64,000 nt of DNA from Acanthosepion lycidas (taxonomy: Eukaryota > Mollusca > Cephalopoda > Sepiida > Sepiidae), in NCBI GenBank assembly GCA_963932145.1, contig OZ010605.1, positions 29,354,313-29,418,312 of the forward strand, in the 5' to 3' direction. Below, in pieces: positions 47,216 to 57,865 of the stretch. The notes below the pieces were generated by a model. It ran no database searches and was not told where the DNA came from. It worked only from the letters and a program-made list of their open reading frames with translations. Within the stretch, counting starts at the first letter, position 1. Each line of letters opens with the position of its first letter. The translations under genes were made by a program, and so were the position numbers.

Positions 47216-47694
47216 AAGCGCAGGGACGGATCTCTGCGCCTAACAAGTATCAGAATGTGTGAACCCCTCAGAAGAGGAGTTTACACACTCAATTTAAAAA
47301 GAGTGGTAATGGATGAGTTTAAATTTGACAAATATCGTTTCAGGACTTTTTCAGTTATTGAGGTTTATTTGATTTACATAATAACTTCAGACAGGTTGTA
47401 TTGAAAATACCAAAATATTTGTTGTTGGCGGTAATACTTATATCTCTTCTTGGAATGTAACTCAGTTATTCTCATCTAGTATCCAGTTTTGTTTTATTTT
47501 GTTAATACAAGTTTTTTTGTATATATCCTTTGAATATTTTTTCGGATTTCATAAGTTGAAATACCTTATTAATACTCAAAATCCTATATCACTGGCCCAA
47601 ATTTCCAATCGCCCACCATTTTCTGTTCAGTTGCTCATCTCCCATCCAACATATGAAATAACCTACCACTGGGAGACACTGAAATAAATAATCA

Positions 47695-48080
47695 AAAGAT
47701 ATCCCATATAACACCCGAAAATGAAGACCTGATGATGGCTAGAAGGTACTTGGCTGAAACTTTATATTTATAATAATATCTATTTGCACTATTTACATCG
47801 TTCAGGCTGTTGTCCTCATCTTTTTTGCCATATTCCCGACGTTTCGGCCATCGTACCTTCCGACCTCATTTCTTTAGTTCACGGGGGTAGACTGTTCTAA
47901 TTTCACGTGTCATATGTTGTTTTTTGTTTTTTTTGGTGGGGGGATATCACAGTATCATTTAATTTTCCTTAGTAACTCAAAGTTTTTGTTCCTTCTGCTG
48001 TGGCCAGGTATTGAACTCAGAACTCTTTGGGTCAAGTCACTTTTCGGATTACTCAACGAACGCTTTTATGCACTGAGCCA
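47695..48080 (-). mobile_element. tRNA-headed SINE with hairpin tail (inverse copy)
   Basis: On the minus strand from 48,080: TGGCTCAGTGCATAAAAGCG (box A-like), TCTGAGTTCAATACCTGGCC (box B), middle TTAGAACAGTCTACCCCCGT, and tail GGAAGGTACGATGGCCGAAA then AAAAAGATGAGGACAACAGC. The same parts in the same order occur at 37,095-37,385. A plus-strand CTGATGA motif at 47,729-47,760 follows its tail and belongs to an adjoining repeat. Confidence 0.7.
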
Positions 48081-48086
48081 TATATA

Positions 48087-48735
48087 TCACCTGAAGAATG
48101 TCAGGGCGAATAACGACCGAAACGTCGTAAATATGACAATAAGGATGAGGATAACCGTCCGAACGATGCAAATAGTGTAAACTGTTACAATACCTTATCT
48201 CAGAATTACAGACAGATCTTGAAGAAGGCCAGAATGTATAACGGCCGAAATGTTGTGAATATGACAATAAAGATGAAGACAATAGTACGAACGATGTAAA
48301 TATTGTAAACAGTTACAATACTTTATCTCAGAATTACAGACAGATCCTGAAGAAGGCCAGAGGGTATGACGGCCGAAACGTCGTGAATATGGCAATAAAA
48401 ATGAAAACAACGGTCCGAACGATGTAAATAGTATAAACTGTTACAATACCTCATCTCAGAAATACAGACCGATCCTGAAGAAGGCCAGTGTGTACAGTGG
48501 CCGAAACGTTCTGAATATAGCAATAAAGATGAGGACAATTGTTCGAACGATGTAAATATTGCGAATAGTTACAGTACCTCACCTCAGAAATATAGACAGA
48601 TCCTGAAGAAGGCCTGGGTGTACGACGGCCGAAACGTCGTGTATATTGCAATAAAAATAAAGACAACTGTCCGAATAATATAAATAGTGTAAACAGTTAC
48701 AATACATCATCTCAGAAATATAGACAGATATAATG
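48087..48735 (+). repeat. 128-bp tandem array carrying the CTGAAGA-hairpin motif
   Basis: Five units; the motif starts at 48,091, 48,219, 48,347, 48,475 and 48,603, an exact 128-bp period. Each unit reads CTGAAGAA (TTGAAGAA in the second), usually GGCC, a ~12-base loop, GGCC, GAAAC or GAAAT, then AATAAAGATGAGGACAATAG and AGTTACAATACCTCATCTCA. The unit equals the tail of the adjacent tRNA-headed SINE, which lies in inverse orientation at 47,695-48,080. Overlapping ~71-codon minus-strand frames reflect the period and are not genes. Confidence 0.92.
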
Positions 48736-48739
48736 ATTT

Positions 48740-49935
48740 TTATATCAACTAAATCTATACTTTGTACTGTTAAAATGGTATAAAATAGAAAACACTCTCA
48801 AGTACTGAATCATTATTATTATTATTATTATTAAATAATATTTTGCTTTTATTTCCTTTGTCCTAATATATGTTTTCATTGTTTCTCCATATGTTGGATT
48901 TACCCAATAGTAAACCAGACAGAATTGTATTCAAAGCATTACTCTCCAGTTAATTTAGTTTAAGCCCGTTTGACTCACTGAGGAATAACACTCTTTCATA
49001 TTCGACTGTTATAAATATTTAATTTTTAATTTGACATTGTTACCATCTGTATTGTTTTTCTCTCCGTTCTCAAGTCGGATGTCGCTTGCTCTGAGTAACC
49101 TTGGTGATATTATGAGGACGGATTAATATACATTCTTTGACAATGATAACGCTCATATAATTGAATAGTTCTTTTTCAAAATTAAATTTATACATTTGCT
49201 GTTCTTTCAGACCTGGATACTCAAATTAGCGAGATTATGGAGTAGGCTTCGTTAAATATTTATCGACGATTAAAGAAATATGAATGAAAATGTGTTTTTC
49301 TTAATATTATTTCTGGTTTCTTTATTTTCATATTCTTCTCTCTTTAATTTTTTCTTCTTCATTATTTTCATTATGAAACTCCATTGTCTACAACACACAC
49401 CATTCCAACATTCGACGCTAGGGAAGGGAAAATATTTGGAAACGATTCGGACAGCCAAGTAATTAGAATGTTCTCTATTATCCGTCAGCTCAAGCAGATT
49501 GTATGCCGTAATTTCGCGATTAGAAGCGGGTCATAACAAATTACCTCAGGTCTTACCAGTTCTTCAACTCGCTGCATCGACAAAACCTATTTCAGAATTC
49601 AGTCTGTGCTAGACAGTTTTTGTTGTCTGTGGCATCTCAGTTCGAATCACAATGACACAATTTTACCCAACAATTTTTTTTTTTTAATTTGCCATTCACT
49701 TCTCAAACTGCAAGCGTAAAACAGAAGTAACAATTACTTTCTTATGTACCTTTTTTCTTTCTCAACTAACTTTACATCCCCCGGTACCACTGTATCGATA
49801 ACCCAACACAGTTTGTCTTCAAACTGGATAGAAAAAATATCTTACCTTATTGATTCAAATCCATTATATTGGTAACTTTACTATAAAAATGTATTTTTAT
49901 ATTTGTGCTTTGTTTTTGTTTGGAGTTCCCTATTT
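48740..49935. other. Unassigned sequence
   Basis: Contains a short (ATT)n tract at 48,811 and a poly-T run near 49,675. No gene recognised. Confidence 0.35.
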
Positions 49936-49939
49936 AACC

Positions 49940-50105
49940 ATAGCTGGGTCCTTATCATGTGCTACCACACAGGGTCAACGAGGACATGGACACAACACTA
50001 ATTGGGAAGTGGTTCCATGCTCCTCAGTACATTATCACATATCACGGTTTTCTCCGAGAGCAGCTTTACACTCACATTGTCCACTACTGCAGGTGGTTTA
50101 TTTTT
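49940..50105 (-). repeat. Interspersed repeat family B, partial inverse copy
   Basis: Plus strand shows AACCATAGCTGGGTCCTTAT, GTGCTACCACACAGGGTCAA and GGAAGTGGTTCCATGCTCCT, the complement of family B blocks seen at 51,200-51,300. Confidence 0.65.
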
Positions 50106-50149
50106 GTACTGATTTTCTAATATCTACATTTTGCATTTGACATACACTT

Positions 50150-50337
50150 GATTGACTGGAAATTGGAATTCACCTCTCTGATTAACAATCCCGTGTCATT
50201 ATCTATTACACCACCTGAACATTCAAGATTACAGCAGCTGCTCTTCCCAAGCGGTTATCTAACTAGGTACTAACAATTGCTTGCTTATTTTCGGTGACCA
50301 TACGGGAACCGGTGTTTCAACGTGATATGGTCGTACG
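50150..50337 (-). mobile_element. 5S-rRNA/tRNA chimeric SINE copy (head and part of body)
   Basis: Minus strand from 50,337: GTACGACCATATCACG, GAAACACCGGTTCCCGTATG, AGTACCTAGTTAGATAACCG and CTTGGGAAGAGCAGCTGCTG, followed by AGGTGGTGTAATAGATAATG. The tail is missing. Confidence 0.8.
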
Positions 50338-50443
50338 TCCAGATTTTTCAAGTATTGAAATTAGAAAAAAATATGTAAGGCAGAAATTTCATCTAAGTTT
50401 CGCTACTGACCATATATTTTAGGCAATGCTTCGTCTAACAAAT

Positions 50444-50795
50444 TTGATTGATTCATTTTCTACGGATGTAAACCCTTTTCAGGTTACTTAAATGCAGAAA
50501 ATATTTTTAGATGATATTTTATTTTTTTTTGGAGATAATTAGATTTAGTGATAAAAGTCTTACTAATTAACCCATAGCTGGGGGAAAAGTAGTAGATTCA
50601 AACATTTCTCATTTGCACGTAAGCGAATAGAACGAACCCAACGGGAATTGAAACTCGGCTCTCCGATTTATAATTTCGAGCCGTTATCCATTACACCACC
50701 TGCACACCCAAGTTTACAGTATCTGGTATTCCCGAACGGCCACCCATCTAGGTACTCATCAGGCTTGATCTTGCTTTATTTCTGTGGTCGTACAC
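50444..50795 (-). mobile_element. 5S-rRNA/tRNA chimeric SINE copy, head truncated
   Basis: Complete tail and body on the minus strand: TGGATAACGGCTCGAAATTA, then GAGAGCCGAGTTTCAATTCC (box B-like), TTCGTTCTATTCGCTTACGT, tail to (TCAA)n at 50,444. The 5S part is present up to about box A and then breaks at 50,795, where a family B tail begins. A short 5S-head-like piece (GAAACACCGGTTCCCGTACG) reappears at 51,121. Confidence 0.85.
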
Positions 50796-50809
50796 TTGTT
50801 TAGTTGGTT

Positions 50810-51110
50810 CGTTGGTTTTGTTTAGCGCTATATCAACACCTTTGTGGGTTATTTCTTTAGCGGCATATCAACACCTCTATGGGTTATTTAATACGAAATC
50901 AAAATATTTTGAATGCAATTTTATGGTTTCACCTTAATGCATTTTTAGTGCAATTTTATGCTTTCAACTACAGATTCGTTAGTTGATTTTTTTTAGCGGT
51001 ATATCAATACCTCTATGGGTTATTTAATGCCGAAATCTAAATAATGTGAACGCAGTTTCTACTACAGATAAAATGTATTGTTGGTCATTTTGCGTTAACT
51101 ATAGATCGTT
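50810..51110 (-). repeat. Interspersed repeat family B, duplicated inverse tails
   Basis: Three successive blocks of GGCATATCAACACCTCTATGG type, each followed by GGTTATTTAATG or similar, show repeated family B 3' ends read in inverse orientation. Confidence 0.7.
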
Positions 51111-51144
51111 AGTAACTTATTGAAACACCGGTTCCCGTACGATC

Positions 51145-51320
51145 GCAGTCCTGGGTAAGACGATAAACTACATCCAGTAGCAAGGCCTGTGATCGGGAGA
51201 TTGGAGGTTTTGAGGAGTTTGGAACCACTTCATGTTGTGTCCATGTCCTGGTTGACCCTAGGTGGTAGCACATGATAGGGTCCCATCTCTGGTTAAATAA
51301 TGAACTCCCAAACAAAAACA
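51145..51320 (+). repeat. Interspersed repeat family B, 5' part
   Basis: CCTGGGTAAGACGATAAACT, GGCCTGTGATCGGGAGATTG, CTAGGTGGTAGCACATGATA and GGGTCCCATCTCTGG, in plus orientation and facing the inverse tails just upstream. Confidence 0.75.
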
Positions 51321-51699
51321 AAACATAATTTAAATTTAAGTATAAAGATACAAGTTTTTCAAAAAGATGTGTCCGTAAGACTATAAAACCTGCAATGATG
51401 ATGATCACGGAGATTATGATGATGAAGAAGAGTATGATCTTCTACTTTTTCCTCGTCCTCTTCTTCTTCTTCTACTTTGTTTATTACTTTGTTATTTACT
51501 CCGCTATACTATGTCGGATTTTATTTCGTTAGCTTATATTTTCAAAAAATTCTTATGAACTAAACATTGTTCGTTGTTATTATCTTGTATTTAAACGGAA
51601 ATTACCTCATTAGTGTCTTTGACGTGATCAACAAATTAATGTCTCAATTTCTAGCTATTTCAGGCTTTGTCCTTGATACTTTAAGAATATTCCCACTTA

Positions 51700-52037
51700 G
51701 CTTGTAGGGCTATAACGGTAATCTTCTAATTACCGAAGTTAAGCAATACCGAGTTTGGCCAATACCTAAAAGGCTGACTGCTTGGGGTCATTGTAAGCTT
51801 GCATGTGCGGGTGGTGTAATAAACAACGGCGTGGAATTGGAGAACCCGGTTCCAGTTCCAGTCAGGTAAGTTATAGTCATTTATGAGGAAATGACATTGG
51901 AAAGGCATGCACCCATCTTTTCCCCAAGATATGGGTTAAATAGTAATACATTATATTCAAAGAATTCTTACAATGCAAAATATGTTCTGGCTTTAATTAA
52001 CCGGTTACTAAGCCGTAAAACCCTAGTCAATCAATCA
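51700..52037 (+). mobile_element. 5S-rRNA/tRNA chimeric SINE, full-length copy
   Basis: 5S-like head CTTGTAGGGCTATAACGG, ACCGAAGTTAAGCAATACCG, CTGACTGCTTGGGG and TCATTGTAAGCTTGCATGTG. tRNA-like body GGGTGGTGTAATAAACAACG, then GAGAACCCGGTTCCAGTTCC. Tail CATCTTTTCCCCAAGATATG and GGTTAAATAG, ending CCGGTTACTAAGCCGTAAAA and CAATCAATCA. More diverged than the 27,992 copy. Confidence 0.87.
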
Positions 52038-52065
52038 CTATAATTACCCATGCTTTCGTTTATTA

Positions 52066-52190
52066 TTGGTATTAGTGGTAGTGGTGGTGGTGGTGGTGGT
52101 AGTTGTGGTACTAGTAATAGTGGTAGTAGAGGTATTAGTAATAGTAGCCTTGGTGGTGGTGGTAGTAGTAGTAGTAGTAGAGATATTACC
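52066..52190. repeat. (GGT)n/(AGT)n trinucleotide tract
   Basis: Imperfect GGT/AGT/AGTAGT repeat that gives spurious Val-rich and Pro/Leu-rich frames on the two strands. Confidence 0.9.
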
Positions 52191-52291
52191 AGAAGACAAT
52201 AGAAGACGAGAAAGAACAAAGACAATAATTAACTATGGGATCTCATAACAGAAAAGTGATTCTTCGAACAAGTTCCTGATTTTTCTATTTC

Positions 52292-52630
52292 TTTGATTGT
52301 TTTGCTTTTTTTTTTACGTCTTATCAACCTCCTTCTGGTTATTTACAGTCAGAAACTATTTTAAATTAGAAAACATTTTTGAGATAATAATGATTTACTG
52401 ATACAAAGCATATTAATTAACCCATTTCTGGAGTGATAAGCAGGTGGATTCATACATTTCCTGAGGGTATCCGGGCGTAACTGAATACAACGAACCCAAT
52501 TGGAATTGGAACTCTGCTCTTGGATTTCCAATTCTGTGCCGTTATCCATTATACTATATTCACGTCGCAGTTTAGAGCATCTGGTATTCCCAAACATTTA
52601 CTCATTTTGGTACTGATCAAGCTTTTACAT
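52292..52630 (-). mobile_element. 5S-rRNA/tRNA chimeric SINE copy, head truncated
   Basis: Tail and body on the minus strand (ATAATGGATAACGGCACAGA, AGAGCAGAGTTCCAATTCCA). The 5S part is kept through box C and the intermediate element (AATGAGTAAATGTTTGGGAA) and lost before box A. Confidence 0.8.
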
Positions 52631-52696
52631 TGACATAACAACAGCAACCAGTGAATATTAGGGTAAATAGAAACAACACGGAAAACAATGTTTTGG

Positions 52697-52697
<1 letters not shown>

Positions 52698-52738
<41 letters not shown>
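52698..52738. repeat. (AT)n microsatellite
   Basis: AT run just upstream of a Penelope-like fragment. Confidence 0.95.
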
Positions 52739-52741
<3 letters not shown>

Positions 52742-53230
52742 ATTTTTATATATCTGAATAACTACTTACCAACTCTATCACAACTAAAATTGAGAAGACC
52801 TTATCTAATGTTAACAGTTACATTTGTCAGAACTAATTACAATACAATAAACGGCTTAATACAAAAATAGCTACAAATTAAAACTTGAAAGAGGACCTTA
52901 CTATATTACCTGCAATAATTGCCAAAAGTAATACATAGGGGAAACTTCAAAGAGTTTAAATAAAAGTTTATATATACACAAAAGGGATCTTTTACCAAAC
53001 AACACAGTCAATACATTAGTTGATTACCGTAATAAGTCTAACCATAATTTAATTTTAAAAATACTACTTTAACTTAAAAAGAAAGCAATTTACTAAGTTT
53101 GTATAAAGTGTTTCATCCAAAGTAAATTTACAACCAGGTTCTTACAGGTTCTTTCTTGGCAGATCTATTATCACAATATAGAATACTTAACCAAAATTGA
53201 TAAAATCATTTAAAAAAATAAAATAAAATC
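52742..53230 (+). mobile_element. Penelope-like element, GIY-YIG endonuclease region
   Basis: Plus-strand translation: LRRPYLMLTVTFVRTNYNTI, then YYITC.NCQK..YIGETSKS and LN.SLYIHKRDLLPNNTVNT, VDYRNKSNHNL. The YYITC.NC and YIGETS..LN.R...H blocks are the two halves of the GIY-YIG motif that ends Penelope-like retroelements. It is a broken relic; the reverse transcriptase domain is not seen. Confidence 0.75.
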
Positions 53231-53435
53231 GGCTAGCCTATACACCTAAATACATTATAAATTAATTTCATAATTTAAAATTTCAGCGTCTTCTCTCCTT
53301 TGTACGCATGCGTAATCACATCATATGTAAACATCACTTTAATCCGTTGAAGCTCAAAAGGGTAAAAGATGTCACACGAAAAACATTTTCCACTTTCATA
53401 TAGATTCTCCTAAAATCAATTATTGCAGTCAGAAA

Positions 53436-53907
53436 GACTCATTTTAAATTGCGGGACATATAATGAGTAAAATCATTCAAGAGAATTTAATATTGTGAAC
53501 GCATGAGAAACAGGGTGAGTCAGCGAGTAAGACTCATTTTAAATGTCGGGTCATGCAATGAGAAAAATCATTCTAGAGAATTTAATATTGTGAATGCGGG
53601 AGAATCAGGTTGAAATAGCGAGTAAGACTCATTTTAAATTTCGGGTCATGCAATGAGAAAAATCATTCTAGAGAATTTAATATTGTGAATGCGGGAGAAT
53701 CAGGTTGAAATAGCGAGTAAGACTCATTTTAAATTTCGGGTCATGTAATGAGAAAAATCCTTCTAAAACACTTAATATTGTGAATGCGGGAGAAACAGGG
53801 TGAATTAGCGAATAAGACTCATTTTAAATTTTGGGTCATATATTGAGAAAAATCGTTCTAGAGAATTTAAACGCAAGAGAAACAGGATGAAGCAGCGAGT
53901 AATCTAC
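53436..53907. repeat. 95-bp minisatellite
   Basis: GACTCATTTTAAAT recurs at 53,436, 53,531, 53,626, 53,721 and 53,816, an exact 95-bp period, five units. Units 2-4 are the most alike; the last has a small deletion. No coding potential. Confidence 0.95.
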
Positions 53908-54164
53908 TAAAAGATTTTGTGCAAATAGATTGCAGTACAGGAACAAAACAGCGTGGTAAAGGGTCAAAATTAATTCACATGTGCACAAGACATGAAGAAT
54001 AGCTTTTTACACAGAAAGGAATTTATGCAGCGCCATGATTGTCGGCGTCGTCTAGAGAAATGGGACGTGAAAGACAATATTACTAGCAATGAAATATGAT
54101 TTATTACTACTCGCTGGAATGTGAAACTCCACTGAAGGAGGCAGTGAAAAAGAAACCCCGCTTT

Positions 54165-54200
54165 TTTATCTTTTTTTTTTTTTTTTTTTTTTTTATTAAG
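54165..54200. repeat. Poly-T tract
   Basis: About 25 consecutive T after CTTTTTTATC. Confidence 0.9.
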
Positions 54201-54514
54201 AAAGTCGAACGGTAATTTTGCTGCATGACACATCCCGTCCACATATTGCCAGGGAAATGTTTCAAACCACAAGGGAGTTGAAATGAAAAGTTCTTGCAGA
54301 TGTGACACATTTTCCTTGCCACACATTCTAAGATAATAATTACTTCTGCTCTGTGAAGCAACAATGTATATCTTTTCTATGGCCCTAAAAAAGTAAAGAT
54401 AACGAGAAATTCGCTCAAGAAATCAACGAATCATAGCCGATTCGTTCATTTATTATGGACTACACAATATACCTGAAAAATATCATAGGAAAGCTAAAAA
54501 CCAGAGAAATACGT

Positions 54515-55445
54515 CTCGGGTATAACGATAAACTACATCCGCGTCCTGGGTAAGACGATAAACTACATCCGCGTCCTGGGTAAGACGATAAACTACATTC
54601 TCGTCCTGAGTAAGACAATAAAGTACATCCATGTGCTGGGTATGGCGATAAATTACATCGGCGTCCTGGGTAAGACGATAAATTACATCCGTGCCTGGGT
54701 AAGACGATAAACGACATCCGTGTTCTGGGTAAGACGATAAACTACATTCGCGTTTTACGTATGACGATAAACTACATCTGAGTTCTGAGTAAGACAATAA
54801 ACTACATCCGCTTCCTGGGTAAGACGATAAACTACATCCGCGACCTGAGTAATGCGATAAACTACATCCGCGACTTGGGTAAGACGATAAACTACATTCG
54901 CTTTCTAGGTATGATGATAAACTACATCTGCGCACTGAGTAAGACAATAAACAACATCGGCGTCCTAGTTAAGACGATAAACTACATTCTCGTCCTCAGT
55001 AAGAAAATAAAGTACATCCATGTCCTGGGTATGACGATAAACTACATCTGCGTTCTGAGTAAGACGATAAACTACATTCTCGTCCTGAGTAAGAAAATAA
55101 AGTACATCCATCTCCTGAGTATGACGATAAACTACATCCGCGTTCTGGGTAAGACGATAAACTACATCCGCGTCCTGGGTAAGGCGATAAACGACATCCG
55201 CGTCCTGCGTAAGACGATAAACGACAACCGCGTTCTGGGTAAGACGATAAACTACATTTGCGTTTAGGTATGACGATAAACTACATCTGCGTTCTGAGAA
55301 AGGAAATAAACTACATCCGCGTCCTGGGTAAGACGATAAACTACATTCTCGTCCCGAGTAAGACAATAAAGTACATCCATGCCCTGGGTAAGACGATATA
55401 TCCATGCCCTGGGTAAGACGATATACTACATCCACGTCCCTGACC
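54515..55445. repeat. 30-bp minisatellite grown from repeat family B
   Basis: About 31 units of a 30-bp monomer (CGTCCTGGGTAAGACGATAA plus ACTACATCCG), with many single-base variants. Because 30 bp is ten codons, long frames arise on both strands (for example CSLSSYPGRG repeats on the minus strand); these are not genes. The array runs straight into a family B copy at 55,400, and solitary or double monomers sit at the same place in the family B copies at 8,940 and 51,145. Confidence 0.95.
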
Positions 55446-55740
55446 CGGGGTGGTAGCACCTGTTAGGGTCCATGCTATGGGCAAATAGTTAGCCCCAAAC
55501 TATGAAAGAGTAAGAATAGGTTTTAATACCAGAAATATTTGACAAAAAATTATTTCCGGGTATACACTTTTGAAAAAAAAATTTACCAACTATACAATTT
55601 TGAAAAAAATATTATCAGAAATACATTTTTTCAAGGAAAAAAATATTACCAGAAATAGATTACTTACAATAAAATTTTGTCGGAATTGAATCACCAGTTA
55701 AGGTTGATTTCCATAAAACAAAATTAACGAAACGAAATCA
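55446..55740 (+). repeat. Interspersed repeat family B, body and tail
   Basis: CCCGGGGTGGTAGCACCTGT, GCTATGGGCAAATAGTTAGC, several TTACCAGAAATA blocks, then TTGTCGGAATTGAATCACCA at the end. Confidence 0.8.
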
Positions 55741-56129
55741 AACCAGAGAAATAATTTTGTTAATTTATTATTGTAATCTTATTACTCTAAAAACGAAAAA
55801 AAATATGGAGTAAATTTTCAATTGATTTTGAGGTGATAGCAACAGCTGAGCAGGATTTCAATTGACAGACATCAAATTTTATTTTATATATAATGTAAAT
55901 AGTCATATATAAATATCTGTAAAGACAACATAAATAAGAGCAGAGGAAAATCTTTTATGCCAGTGAGTTTTGTTCCTTGTAGAAGTTTATAAAAGCAAGT
56001 GTAGAAATTTAATTTTAGTAACCAGTATTTATACAGAGAAGTAATGTGGTAGGGGGTAAGATAAAGTTAAGATTTCAAATTTTTAACTCAAGAATGCTCT
56101 AAAATATTCTAAAGATTTATTGCGTAAAA

Positions 56130-56131
<2 letters not shown>

Positions 56132-56208
<77 letters not shown>
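56132..56208. repeat. (AT)n microsatellite
   Basis: Long uninterrupted AT run. Confidence 0.95.
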
Positions 56209-56212
<4 letters not shown>

Positions 56213-56559
56213 ATAATTTTAATATATATATTTTATATTTTTTTGTATGAATGATTCATGAATTTCTAAATTATATTTGCACCTTTTAATTGAAATTAAA
56301 ATAACTGATCCAACGTGTAACTTTCGGATAATAAGTGTGACATTACTGTAATTATTGAACAATATAGTTCATGCCATATTCACGGAAAATCTACCAGTAA
56401 AAAAGAATTCTCTTATTGCTATATTTGTACAAAAACGCACAACCTTAAAATTTAAATTCAAACTCAGCGTTGCGACCGGAAGTTCCAAAACAATAACACA
56501 TTTCTCATAGCATTTTTTCGGATTACATTTCTATTTTAGTTGTCCTCTTATTACTGAGA

Positions 56560-56660
56560 AGTAAAAACAAGAACAAAATCTACTTCCATACCTGATGATG
56601 TCTGTAGGAACAGACGAAAGCTTGTAAAATTAAAAAGACCTTATGCAACTGGAATTTATA
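56560..56660 (+). repeat. Segment with perfect CTGATGA-hairpin-GAAA motif
   Basis: At 56,592-56,620: CTGATGA, T, GTCTG, TAGGAA loop, CAGAC, GAAAG. The five-base stem is perfect. Surrounding sequence is AT-rich and not assigned, but TGTATGAATGATTCATGAAT occurs both at 56,244 and 56,771, so the segment lies between direct repeats. Confidence 0.55.
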
Positions 56661-56794
56661 AACGGGGATCATATCATTCATATACAGGTTCGGGGTTGGT
56701 GTATCTTATTTAGATTGTTTGCGAGGAAGTATTCTCGCCATTTAAATCATTAACCTCTATATTTGTTTTTTGTATGAATGATTCATGAATTTAT

Positions 56795-56921
<127 letters not shown>

Positions 56922-57226
56922 TTGGATTGATTTGAGTTTGTAACGCTGGGTGTCACGCTATTTGCGCACGTCAGACAAAGTTTGTCGGAAAAATAGGTTT
57001 TAATAACAGAAATACTTTGTAGAAAATTATTACCAGCAATACATTTTTGAGAAAAAGTATTACCAACTATACATTTTTGAAAGAAATATTACCAGAAATA
57101 TATTGTTGAAGGAAAAAAAAATTATAGATTTTTGAAAAAAAGAAACCATTACCAACAATAAATAAGAGTTTGTCTGACGATCGCAAACAGCGTGAAATCC
57201 AGGGTCACAAACTCACATCAATCCAA
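56922..57226. mobile_element. 305-bp element with 58-bp terminal inverted repeats
   Basis: Left end 56,922-56,979 (starts TTGGATTGATTTGAGTTTGT) and right end 57,169-57,226 are inverse copies with about 50 of 58 bases identical. The 190-bp centre consists of three to four ATTACCAGCAATACATTTTT-like blocks, the same as in the middle of repeat family B. No target-site duplication is clear because the left flank is a GA microsatellite. Family not recognised. Confidence 0.75.
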
Positions 57227-57316
57227 ATAAATATGTTAGCTCTATCACTGATATTGAGCGCTTTCCAATAACTACCGCGCATATATAATATATAAATAAT
57301 ATATATAAAAAATTGC

Positions 57317-57348
<32 letters not shown>

Positions 57349-57367
57349 ATGTGTGTGTGTGTGTGTT
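57317..57367. repeat. (TA)n(TG)n microsatellite
   Basis: TA run followed by TG run. Confidence 0.95.
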
Positions 57368-57454
57368 TCATTAAAGACGACTAACAAGATACTGCAATTA
57401 ACCTATTTATTCTAGTGTTCCTTATTGTCTGTGAATTGCCATAACGTCTTAGAT

Positions 57455-57865
57455 TTGGTTTATTTTGTTTTTCAGTATATCAACCTTAACGGGATATTTA
57501 ATACCGACAAGATTTTTAGAATAGATTCTTAGGAATAGAATATGTATCCTTTGTAAGAGTAAGTTTATAGATCCGGCTTCATTGACGTATTTTTGTCAAG
57601 TGGCTTTTCAAATGTATTGCTTGTAATACTTTTTTTTCAAACATGTATTTTGGGAATTTTTACTATAAAAATCTATTTTCATACTTTCATGGTGTTTTGA
57701 TCCCAGATTGGGGGTTAACTATTTGCCCATAACTGGGGACCTAACAGGTCCTTTCTACCCGGGTAAAGAGTGGACCTGGGAACAACAGTTGGTTCCAGCT
57801 CCTCAAAAACTCCCGATCAGAGGCCTTGCTGCCGGATGTAGTTTATCATACCGAGGATGTACCTT
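57455..57865 (-). repeat. Interspersed repeat family B, near-full inverse copy
   Basis: Minus strand from 57,865: one GATAAACTACATCC monomer, GCAGCAAGGCCTCTGATCGG, GAGGAGCTGGAACCAACTGT, CCAGGTCCACTCTTTACCCG, GGACCTGTTAGGTCCCCAGT, tail with CAATACATTTGAAAAGCC. It ends at TCAGTATATCAACCTTAACG on the plus strand. Confidence 0.78.

Noticed and set aside
49590-49670. tRNA-like B box (AGTTCGAATCAC)
   Set aside because: No convincing A box at the right distance and no shared tail.
54483-55459. Long Ser/Tyr/Cys-rich and Ile/Asn-rich frames on both strands
   Set aside because: They are products of a 30-bp minisatellite, whose period is a multiple of three.
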